Assembly (NCBI GenBank): GCA_938023905.1
Contig: CALJCO010000042.1
Location: 1-13,151, forward strand
Length of the DNA stretch: 13,151 bases
Reading direction: 5' to 3'
DNA from: an uncultured Collinsella sp.
Lineage (GTDB): Bacteria > Actinomycetota > Coriobacteriia > Coriobacteriales > Coriobacteriaceae
The notes under the pieces are model-generated. The model saw only the letters and a list, made by a program, of their open reading frames with translations. It did no database searches and was not told the origin of the DNA. The position numbers and the translations under genes are program-made. Below, one piece after another: positions 5,287-12,675 of this stretch (position 1 is its first letter; each line of letters opens with the position of its first letter).

Positions 5287-7163
5287 GCGTGGTGCAACAT
5301 ATCCGCGACCGTGCAGACCGCTTTCGTTGGATGGGGCTGCTCGTAGTGTGGGCTGTTTTTATCGTCATGGCCGCCGTGCTGCTGATCGAACGCGCCGGCG
5401 TGCAGTACAGCGCTGGACAGCACAAGCTGGGCATGCTCGCCGCCAACGACGCGGTGCCGGCCTCCTCGGCAATCTTTGGCCAAAAGCCCACGTGCCTGGT
5501 CATTACCGATTCCGATCAAGCTGGCGTCGAGGACGTAAAGGAACAGTTCGACCAGATCCTGCTCGACATGAAGATCGCGCACCGCGACGTGGACCTTGCC
5601 CTGGATGGTGCGGATGCCATTCCCTCGCTGACCTCCTTCGATCGCGTGATCTTGCTCATGCCGTCGCTCGATGGGCTCGGTACGCACCTGAGCGACATTA
5701 TGAGTTGGGTGAGTGCCGGCGGTTCGCTTATGCTCGCCATGCCGCCGGATAACTCGAGCTATCTGCAAGTGATTGCCTCCAAGCTTGGCATTGAATCGGC
5801 CGGATATGACTATGTAAAAGCCGAAAGCATTGTGCCGAGCGAGGACTTTATGTTGGGCGGGGGAGAGCGCTACGAGCTCTCGGACCCCTTTGATTCGTCG
5901 CTTTCGGTTTCGCTGCGCGAGACGGCGCACGTTTGGGCCAAGACCGGCGATGCGGGCGCCCCGCTCATTTGGTCGAATGACTGCGGTAGCGGACGCACCG
6001 TGGTGTGCAATATCGGCATCTACGACAAGGTCATGCGTGGTTTTTACGCCGCGGCGATCAGCCTGCTGGGCGATGCCACGGCCTATCCGGTCATCAACAG
6101 CGCCGTGTTCTTTTTGGACGACTTTCCTAGTCCCGTGCCCTCGGGCGACGGTACTTATATCAAGCGTGACTACGGCCTTTCCATTGCCGATTTTTACACC
6201 AAGGTCTGGTGGCCCGATCTGCAAAAGCTCGCGCAAAAATACGGCATTCGCTATACCGGCGTGATGATCGAAAACTACGAGGACGCGGTCAACCAGACCG
6301 AGCCCGTTCGTCAGGCCGATACCACGCAGTTCCGCTACTTTGGCGGCATGCTGCTGCAGATGGGCGGAGAGCTGGGCTTTCACGGCTACAACCATCAGCC
6401 GCTGGCGCTCTGGGACACCGACTATGGCACGCTGTACGACTACAAGACGTGGAAGAACAAAGAGACGCTTGTCGCGTCTCTTGACGAGCTTATCGCCTTC
6501 CAGGACGAAGTGCTGCCCAACGCTCACGGCTCGGTCTACGTGCCGCCGTCGAATATCCTTTCGGCCCGCGCGCGCAAGCTTATCGGTACCGATGTTCCGC
6601 GCATTAAGACCATTGCCAGTACGTATTTTGAGGATGGCACCGACCTGCCGTACGTGCAGGAGTTTGGCGTGGCGAGCGATGGCATTGTGGAGCAGCCACG
6701 TATTGTTTCGGGCGGCATGGTCGACGATTCCTATATGCAGCTGGCCGCGCTGAGCGAGCTGAACTTCCACTTCGTCAGCACCCACTTCATGCACCCGGAT
6801 GACCTGCTGGACGTGGACCGCGGCGCAGCGGAAGGCTGGGAGGTCTACAAGGGCGGCCTGACCGACTACCTGGAGTGGCTTACCAAATCCGCGCCCGACC
6901 TGCGGCACCAGACGGCGTCGGAGTGCTCCGGTGCCATCCAGCGCTTTTCGTCGGTTACGGTAAGCGTGGATACCAGCGCGGATGCCTGGACGCTCAGCCT
7001 CGGCAATTTCCACGACGAGTCGTGGCTCATGTTCCGCGCTAATAATGGCGAGCCGGGTGCGGTGACGGGTGGCGAACTGACGCACCTTACGGGCAATCTG
7101 TATCTGCTCAAGGCAAATGATAAGACCGTGACGATCGAGCGCAAGGAGGGTGGCGATAAATGA
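5283..7163 (+). CDS. pelDA: DUF2194 membrane-anchored CE4-like polysaccharide deacetylase (PelDA/PelA deacetylase type)
   Basis: This 626-residue protein has one N-terminal membrane helix (about residues 16-38), placing the rest outside the cell. Residues about 50-240 form an alpha/beta region (CLVITDSDQAG; FDRVILLMPSLDG; GGSLMLAMP) like the reductase/GATase-like domain preceding the deacetylase in PelA. The region from about 270 is CE4-like: FFLDDFP (D279-D280, metal/catalytic aspartates), HGYNH (H367 and H371, the HxxxH metal motif), VYVPPSN where CE4 enzymes usually have RPPxG, and STHFMH (H501, H504) as a likely late catalytic motif. The C-terminal ~80 residues look beta-rich. Expected role: partial de-N-acetylation of the Pel-type polymer, giving it positive charge. 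Bacillus cereus has a separate deacetylase, PelDA, beside the hydrolase PelA; here no GH166 hydrolase domain is attached or adjacent. ATGA overlap with pelF. Confidence 0.82.
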   Translation: MSVVQHIRDRADRFRWMGLLVVWAVFIVMAAVLLIERAGVQYSAGQHKLGMLAANDAVPASSAIFGQKPTCLVITDSDQAGVEDVKEQFDQILLDMKIAHRDVDLALDGADAIPSLTSFDRVILLMPSLDGLGTHLSDIMSWVSAGGSLMLAMPPDNSSYLQVIASKLGIESAGYDYVKAESIVPSEDFMLGGGERYELSDPFDSSLSVSLRETAHVWAKTGDAGAPLIWSNDCGSGRTVVCNIGIYDKVMRGFYAAAISLLGDATAYPVINSAVFFLDDFPSPVPSGDGTYIKRDYGLSIADFYTKVWWPDLQKLAQKYGIRYTGVMIENYEDAVNQTEPVRQADTTQFRYFGGMLLQMGGELGFHGYNHQPLALWDTDYGTLYDYKTWKNKETLVASLDELIAFQDEVLPNAHGSVYVPPSNILSARARKLIGTDVPRIKTIASTYFEDGTDLPYVQEFGVASDGIVEQPRIVSGGMVDDSYMQLAALSELNFHFVSTHFMHPDDLLDVDRGAAEGWEVYKGGLTDYLEWLTKSAPDLRHQTASECSGAIQRFSSVTVSVDTSADAWTLSLGNFHDESWLMFRANNGEPGAVTGGELTHLTGNLYLLKANDKTVTIERKEGGDK

Positions 7164-8587
7164 GAATCTGCTTGGTACTCGAGGGTTGCTACCCCTATGT
7201 GCACGGCGGCGTATCTACCTGGATGCATGGCTACATTACGGCCATGCCCGAGCACGAGTTTGTGCTGTGGGTGATCGGCGCGCATGCTGCCGACCGTGGC
7301 AAGTTTGTCTACGAGCTGCCCGGCAACGTGGTCGAGGTGGACGAGGTGTTCCTGGATGATGCCCTGCGGCTTTCGGGCGAGCAACATGAAGCCAGTTTTA
7401 ACGACCGTGAGCGCGAGGCGCTACGCCGTCTGGTGTCGCTCTCCAATCCGGACTGGGACGTGTTATTCGATATCTTCCACCGCCGTCGCGTGCATCCGCT
7501 CTCGTTTTTGCAGAGCCGCACGTTTATGGATATCTTTCGCGACGTGTGCCTGGCAGAGTATCCCTACACGCCCTTTGCCGATGCATTCCACACCATGCGC
7601 TCCATGTTGCTGCCCGTGCTCTACCTGTTGGGCAGCGAGGTGCCGGTGGCCGATGTGTACCATGCCATCTCGACCGGCTACGGCGGCCTGCTCGCCTGCC
7701 TGGGCTCAAGCGTTCACCAGGCTCCGGTGCTGCTAACCGAACACGGCATCTATACCCGTGAGCGCGAGGAAGAGATCATTCGCGCTGATTGGGTGGTGCC
7801 GTCGTTCAAGGACCGCTGGATTCGCTTTTTCTACCTGCTTTCGGAGGAGATCTACCGCCGCGCCTTCCGCGTGACGAGTTTGTTCCATAACGCCCGCAAG
7901 ACGCAGATCGATATGGGCTGCGATGCGGACAAATGCCTGGTCATCCCCAACGGCATCCAGTTCGATCGCTTTAAGGATATTCCCTTAAAGACCGATGACG
8001 GCTGGGTGGACATTGGCGCGGTGGTGCGCCTGGCGCCCATCAAGGATGTCAAGACCATGATTTATGCCTTCTTTGAGCTGCACGAGCGCCTGCCCAAGGT
8101 GCGCCTGCACATCATGGGCGGCGTGGACGACGAGGAGTACGGCGCCGAGTGCCACGCGCTGGTCGAAACCCTGGGCGTGCGCGACCTGATCTTTACCGGC
8201 CGCGTCAACGTGGTCGAGTACATGGAAAAGCTCGACTTTACCATTTTGACGAGCATCTCCGAGGGCCAGCCGCTCAGCGTGCTGGAGTCGCTTGCAGCGC
8301 GCCGTCCCTGCGTGACGACTGAGGTGGGCTGCTGTCGCGAGCTTCTCGAAGGCGCCCCGGGAGACGACTTTGGCGTGGCGGGTTTTGTGTCGCCGCCCAT
8401 GTATCGCAAGGGCTTGGCCGATGCCATGGAACGCATGTGCACAAGCCGCGCTCGTCGCATTGAGATGGGGGAGCGCGGCCAGCGTCGCGTTGCCACGTAC
8501 TTCTTGCACGAGCAGATGCTTGCCAACTATCGCGCGCTGTACGACGAGACGGCGCGTGCGTTTGACCTGCCCAGAGAGGGGGAGTAG
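7160..8587 (+). CDS. pelF: PelF, GT4-family (GT-B) polymerising glycosyltransferase
   Basis: This 475-residue protein begins MRICLVLEGCYPYVHGGVST, the characteristic N-terminus of PelF, a cytosolic GT-B enzyme that joins UDP-activated N-acetylhexosamines (GalNAc/GlcNAc in P. aeruginosa) at the PelDEG membrane complex. The donor-binding half includes VIPNGIQFDRF, VRLAPIKDVKTMI and the GT4 EX7E motif, SEGQPLSVLE (E368, E376). No membrane segment is visible, which fits. Start ATG 7160 overlaps the previous stop (ATGA); AGGAGGG lies about nine nt upstream. Length is slightly under the 507 residues of P. aeruginosa PelF. Its identity is one of the clearest in the window, and together with PelG it defines the locus as Pel-type. 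Confidence 0.93.
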   Translation: MRICLVLEGCYPYVHGGVSTWMHGYITAMPEHEFVLWVIGAHAADRGKFVYELPGNVVEVDEVFLDDALRLSGEQHEASFNDREREALRRLVSLSNPDWDVLFDIFHRRRVHPLSFLQSRTFMDIFRDVCLAEYPYTPFADAFHTMRSMLLPVLYLLGSEVPVADVYHAISTGYGGLLACLGSSVHQAPVLLTEHGIYTREREEEIIRADWVVPSFKDRWIRFFYLLSEEIYRRAFRVTSLFHNARKTQIDMGCDADKCLVIPNGIQFDRFKDIPLKTDDGWVDIGAVVRLAPIKDVKTMIYAFFELHERLPKVRLHIMGGVDDEEYGAECHALVETLGVRDLIFTGRVNVVEYMEKLDFTILTSISEGQPLSVLESLAARRPCVTTEVGCCRELLEGAPGDDFGVAGFVSPPMYRKGLADAMERMCTSRARRIEMGERGQRRVATYFLHEQMLANYRALYDETARAFDLPREGE

Positions 8588-8590
8588 CCG

Positions 8591-10135
8591 GTGGCCGGAA
8601 TAGGTTTTGAGCTCAAGCGCCTGTTTAGGCGCAAGGGCCTGTTTGCCACGATGCGCGCTTACGGCTACGCCGGCATTGTGTGCACGGGCCCCATGCTGCT
8701 GGGCGTGCTGCTTCAGGTGGGTATCTTGGTGCTGTGCGGTCTGTGGGGCGTTGGTCGCGCCAACCAGGACTTGCTGGTGTGCATGGTGACCTATACGCTG
8801 CTGGCCTCGCTTACGCTCACGAGCTTTTTCTCCATGCCGGTCACGCGCTTTTTGGCCGACATGCTTTTTGCCGAGCGCGAGGAAGAGATCTTGCCCTCGT
8901 TTTGGGGCTCCAATGCTGTCATGCTCGTTGCGGGCACGGTGCTCTACGGTGTCTTTCTGCTGTTCTCGGGCGCCACGCTGCTGCAGGGGCTGCTGTGCCT
9001 GTGGCTCTTCAACATTATGATCGTCAACTGGAACGGTACGAGCTATCTCACGGCCATCAAAGATTATCGTGGCATTCTGTGCAGCTTTGCGGCCGCCATT
9101 GGCGTGGCGTGCCTGTGCGCCCTGGCCGCGCTGGCGCTGGGACTGCCGCCGGTCGAGGGCCTTTTGGCGTCAATTGCTCTGGGCTACGGCGTCATGCTCG
9201 CCTGGGACGTGGTGCTGCTGTACCGGTATTTTCCGCAGAGCGAACGCAGCCCCTGGCTCTTTTTACGGTGGCTTGATCAGTTTATGCCGTTGGCGCTCAC
9301 GGGCTTGTTCACCAACCTGGGCCTCTTTGCGCACTTGGTGATAATTTGGGCCGGTCCCATTGGCGTGCAGGTCAAGGGCTTGTTTTATGGTGCGCCCTAC
9401 CACGATGTGCCGGCGCTCATCGCGTTTTTGACGATCCTGGTCACGTCCGTCAACTTTGTGGTCTCGGTCGAGGTCAACTTTTATCCGCGCTACCGCGACT
9501 ACTACAGCCTGTTCAACGACGGTGGTGTGGTGGGCGACATTGTGGTGGCCGAGGAGGAAATGCTTGCCACGCTCAACCGAGAACTGCGGTTTTGTGCGCT
9601 CAAGCAACTGTTTGTGACGGCGGCGGTCATCTCGCTCGAGACCACGGTGCTGTCGGCCCTACCGTTGGGCTTTAACAACCTGATGCACGGGTATTTTCGC
9701 ACGCTGTGCGTGGGCTACGGCCTGTATGCCGTGGGCAACACGATCCTGCTGATCTTGCTGTACTTTACCGACTACAAGGGGGCCGTGCTGGCCTCGGGAC
9801 TGTTTGCCGGTGTGGCCGGGCTGGCGACTGCCGCGTCGTTGCTTTTGCCGCAGCAGTTTTATGGCTTTGGCTTTTTGTTGGGTGCGGCGGTGTTTTTTAT
9901 CGTGGCGCTGCTGCGGCTCGATACCTATACCGCCAACTTGCCTTATCGTATCCTGAGCCAGCAGCCCATTGTGGCGACCGACAAGACGGGCTGGTTTACA
10001 CAGCTGGGCCGCTTGCTCGACCGTGCCGAGCAGCGCTATGAGGAAGGTCGCCATAAGGGTGAGCCACATGGCGCGTTTGAGCGCGCAGTAGTTCACGTGT
10101 ATCGCAAGCATTGGGGAGGTTCTGATGACCGATAG
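8591..10135 (+). CDS. pelG: PelG, multi-spanning Pel polysaccharide transporter
   Basis: This 514-residue, very hydrophobic protein has roughly 11-12 predicted membrane helices and a soluble tail of about 60 residues. Its N-terminus (MAGIGFELKRLFRRKG) with the following AYGYAGIVCTGPML segment is typical of PelG. PelG is a MOP/flippase-like inner-membrane protein thought to export the growing polymer together with PelD and PelE. The NFYPRYRDYYSLFN segment between helices is also family-like. Start GTG 8591 has GAGAGGGGGAG at 8574-8584, six nt upstream, and the gap to pelF is three nt. The tail beyond the last helix makes it longer than the P. aeruginosa protein (about 456). The stop overlaps the cotH-like start by 11 nt, tying the accessory genes to the Pel core. 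Confidence 0.93.
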   Translation: MAGIGFELKRLFRRKGLFATMRAYGYAGIVCTGPMLLGVLLQVGILVLCGLWGVGRANQDLLVCMVTYTLLASLTLTSFFSMPVTRFLADMLFAEREEEILPSFWGSNAVMLVAGTVLYGVFLLFSGATLLQGLLCLWLFNIMIVNWNGTSYLTAIKDYRGILCSFAAAIGVACLCALAALALGLPPVEGLLASIALGYGVMLAWDVVLLYRYFPQSERSPWLFLRWLDQFMPLALTGLFTNLGLFAHLVIIWAGPIGVQVKGLFYGAPYHDVPALIAFLTILVTSVNFVVSVEVNFYPRYRDYYSLFNDGGVVGDIVVAEEEMLATLNRELRFCALKQLFVTAAVISLETTVLSALPLGFNNLMHGYFRTLCVGYGLYAVGNTILLILLYFTDYKGAVLASGLFAGVAGLATAASLLLPQQFYGFGFLLGAAVFFIVALLRLDTYTANLPYRILSQQPIVATDKTGWFTQLGRLLDRAEQRYEEGRHKGEPHGAFERAVVHVYRKHWGGSDDR

Positions 10136-11894
10136 GATGATGTCTCGCCGCTGCCTGGTCGAGGCGGCTGCCGGCGCGCTGTTGCTTTCGGGCTGCTCGG
10201 TGCAGGAAGACTCCTCGACTAAAAAGGTCAAAAAGCAGGGCAAGATTAAAAAGGCCGAGTCCTCGGACGGTACCAAGCATCTACGCGATAAAGATGAGCT
10301 GTACGAGGTCTACGACGACTCGGGTATTGTGACCATGTACCTGACGGTCTCACGCGGCAACAGCTCCGAGAACACCGACCACAGCTGGGCCGAGATCAAA
10401 ACGTACTCGGTGTATGACTATGCCGACATGGGCGTGGCGCGCTATCAGGTTATGGGCTTGCTGCAGGCGGGCGACGAAGACGGCCCGGAGGCCGGCGAGG
10501 TTGGCTATGGCGAGGAAGCGCCCAATGCCACCGTGCAGGTGCGTGGCCAGACGTCGAGCTCCTACACGCAAAAGAATTACAAGGTGGAGCTCAAAAAAGG
10601 AAAAGGTACCTGGCGCCAGCAGCGTGCGATTGCGCTCAACAAGCACATGGGCGAGGGTATGCATTTTCGCAACAAGATGGCCTACGATCTTATCCGCGGG
10701 ATTCCCCAGATGATGGGCCTGCGCACGCAGTTTGTGCATCTGTGGGTGTGCGACCAGACCGAAAAGTCCAACGATACCTTTGAGGACTACGGCCTGTTTA
10801 CGCAGGTGGAGCAGCTCAACAAGACGGCGCTTAAGGCACATGGCCTGGATAAGAGCGGGCACCTGTATAAGGTGAACAGCTTTGATTTCCATCGCTACGA
10901 GGACACCATTAAGCTTGCCGATGATCCCGACTACAACCAGGTAAACTTTGAGGGCATGCTCGAGATTAAGGGCGATTCGGACCACACCAAGCTCATCGAG
11001 ATGCTCGACGCCCTCAACGACGAATCGCAAAAGATCGATAACGTGCTCGACACCTACTTTGATACCGAGAATCTGGTCTATTGGCTGGCGTTTCAGATCC
11101 TGACGGGCAACTGCGATACGCAGAACCGTAACTGCTATCTGTACAGCCCTCTCAACTCAAATACCTGGTACTTTTTGGATTGGGATAACGACGGCATGCT
11201 GCGTAAGCTGGAGCTTTCTCTTACCGGGTTTTCGGACTACGCGAGCTGGGAGCGCGGCGCAAGCAACTACTGGGGCAACGTGCTGTTTAACCGCGCGTTG
11301 CGCAGCAAGTCGTTCCGCAGCGAACTCGACCGTGCCGTCAAGGACTTGCGCTCGTATTTGACCGAGACTCGCCTGACCAAGATGATCAAGCACTACCGCG
11401 AGGTGACTGAATCCCTGGTCTTTGCTTCGCCCGATATCGACAATCTGCCTGTCACCAAGGACCAATACGAGCAGATCGCCGCGGCGATTCCCTCCGAGAT
11501 CGAGGAGAACTACAAGAGCTTTCGCGAGAGTTTTAAAAAGCCCATGCCGTTCTACATCGGCGTGCCGCAGATCGATAACGGTAAGCTGCGCATTAACTGG
11601 GATGCGTCCTACGACTTTGAGGCGCGCGACATTCGCTACACCGTAGAGCTTGCGCGCGACTATGCCATAAGCGACGTGGTCTTTAAGGCCGAGGACGTGC
11701 TGCTTCCCGAAGTGACCTGCGATGCGCCCGATTCCGGCCAGTATTTTGTGCGCGTGCGCGCCACCAACTCCGACGGCTATACGCAAGATGCGTTTGACTA
11801 CTATGTGACCGACGACGGCAAGCACTACGGCATGAAGTGTTTTTACGTGCAAGACGGCGGTAAGGTCGTGGAGGACACGTATGAGGAGGGCTAG
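10125..11894 (+). CDS. CotH-type kinase domain lipoprotein with C-terminal Fn3-like domain
   Basis: This 589-residue protein begins with a lipoprotein signal: SRR at 7-9, a short hydrophobic stretch and lipobox LSGC with C24. The SRRCLV start also resembles a twin-arginine signal. A Lys/Ser-rich linker follows. The CotH kinase fold is shown by VRGQTSSSYTQKNYKVEL (R140 to K155, nucleotide-binding region), LNKHMGEGMHFRNKMAYDL, DYGLFTQVEQLN, the DTQNRN motif (D331, N334, N336) and FLDWDND (D352-W353-D354), matching the catalytic D..N and DWD motifs of Bacillus CotH, which phosphorylates spore-coat proteins. Residues about 485-575 look like an Fn3-type beta sandwich (RINWDASYDFEARDIRYTVELARD is its core). 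Here CotH lies outside a spore context, at the membrane next to a polymer exporter; its substrate may be the polymer or surface proteins (inference). GGGGAGG five nt before ATG. Confidence 0.87.
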   Translation: MTDRMMSRRCLVEAAAGALLLSGCSVQEDSSTKKVKKQGKIKKAESSDGTKHLRDKDELYEVYDDSGIVTMYLTVSRGNSSENTDHSWAEIKTYSVYDYADMGVARYQVMGLLQAGDEDGPEAGEVGYGEEAPNATVQVRGQTSSSYTQKNYKVELKKGKGTWRQQRAIALNKHMGEGMHFRNKMAYDLIRGIPQMMGLRTQFVHLWVCDQTEKSNDTFEDYGLFTQVEQLNKTALKAHGLDKSGHLYKVNSFDFHRYEDTIKLADDPDYNQVNFEGMLEIKGDSDHTKLIEMLDALNDESQKIDNVLDTYFDTENLVYWLAFQILTGNCDTQNRNCYLYSPLNSNTWYFLDWDNDGMLRKLELSLTGFSDYASWERGASNYWGNVLFNRALRSKSFRSELDRAVKDLRSYLTETRLTKMIKHYREVTESLVFASPDIDNLPVTKDQYEQIAAAIPSEIEENYKSFRESFKKPMPFYIGVPQIDNGKLRINWDASYDFEARDIRYTVELARDYAISDVVFKAEDVLLPEVTCDAPDSGQYFVRVRATNSDGYTQDAFDYYVTDDGKHYGMKCFYVQDGGKVVEDTYEEG

Positions 11895-12672
11895 CGCGCT
11901 GCTTGAGCGCTTGGCGGCTCCGCCTGTGCGTACCACGCAGGAGCGTTACCGCCACGAGCTCAAATATCTCATTAACGAGGGCGAGCACGCCGCGCTTGCC
12001 TGTCGCATGGCGCCGGTTTTTAAACTGGACAAGCATGCGCGGGCGGGTGGTTACACCATTCGCAGCCTGTATTTTGACGACTACTGCAACTCGGCCTATG
12101 AGGAAAAAGACGCCGGCATTCTCATGCGCAAAAAGTATCGCGTGCGCATCTATAACGGCAGCGACAAGGTGATTAAGCTCGAGCGCAAAAAGAAGTACGG
12201 CAGCTGGATCTACAAGGAGGACGCGCCACTTACGCGCGGCGAGTTTGAGCAGATTTTGGCTGGCGACTACGGCTTTTTGCTGAGGAGCCCGCACCAACTC
12301 TGCCGCGAGTTCTACATCGAGTGCATCTGCAACATGATGCGCCCGCGGACCATCGTGGACTACGAGCGCGAGCCGTGGGTGATGGATGAGGGCACCGTGC
12401 GCATTACGTTTGACATGAACGTGCGTGCCGCGGTGGGAAGCTTCGATATCTTTGACGTGACGCTGCCCGCGTTGCCGGTCCTGGAGCCCGGTAAGCTGGT
12501 GATGGAGGTCAAGTTTACGGAGTTTTGTCCGCAGATGGTGCGCGATATGGTGCCGCCGGGCGCGGCCGAACTCACGGCGGTCTCTAAGTACTGCCTGTGT
12601 TATGACAAGACCGCCTACCTGCGCGGATTTAATTACTGGGAATCGGATTTTGAGAACCGAGGGGATATTTAG
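11881..12672 (+). CDS. VTC-domain protein (polyphosphate polymerase-type triphosphate tunnel)
   Basis: This 263-residue soluble protein carries the conserved basic/acidic pairs of the VTC family across nearly its full length: RHELKYL (R24, E26, K28), SLYFDD (62-67), YRVRIY (R87, R89), KLERKKK (K99, E101, K103), RPRTIVDYERE (R154, R156, R163), VRITFD (173-178), MEVKF (E209, K211) and SKY (S235-K236). In yeast Vtc4 these residues line a tunnel that makes polyphosphate from ATP with a divalent metal. Bacterial VTC-domain proteins are less well characterised. There is no signal peptide or membrane helix, so it should be cytosolic, probably docked to the DUF4956 membrane protein that follows. ATG 11881 lies inside the cotH-like gene's end (14-nt overlap), with GGAGG at 11870-11874, six nt upstream. 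All tunnel residues I can judge are present, so it is probably active. Confidence 0.88.
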   Translation: MRRASALLERLAAPPVRTTQERYRHELKYLINEGEHAALACRMAPVFKLDKHARAGGYTIRSLYFDDYCNSAYEEKDAGILMRKKYRVRIYNGSDKVIKLERKKKYGSWIYKEDAPLTRGEFEQILAGDYGFLLRSPHQLCREFYIECICNMMRPRTIVDYEREPWVMDEGTVRITFDMNVRAAVGSFDIFDVTLPALPVLEPGKLVMEVKFTEFCPQMVRDMVPPGAAELTAVSKYCLCYDKTAYLRGFNYWESDFENRGDI

Positions 12673-12675
12673 ACC

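Noticed and set aside
5214..7085. 623-codon open frame on the minus strand antisense to the DUF2194 gene
   Set aside because: Composition is Arg/His/Leu-rich and motif-free, the mirror of a GC-rich codon pattern. The plus strand has catalytic motifs and proper ribosome sites.
10125..11894. Spore-coat assembly gene cluster
   Set aside because: CotH is the only coat-like gene, it has a lipoprotein signal, and its neighbours are polysaccharide and VTC/DUF4956 genes. CotH domains are widespread outside spore formers.
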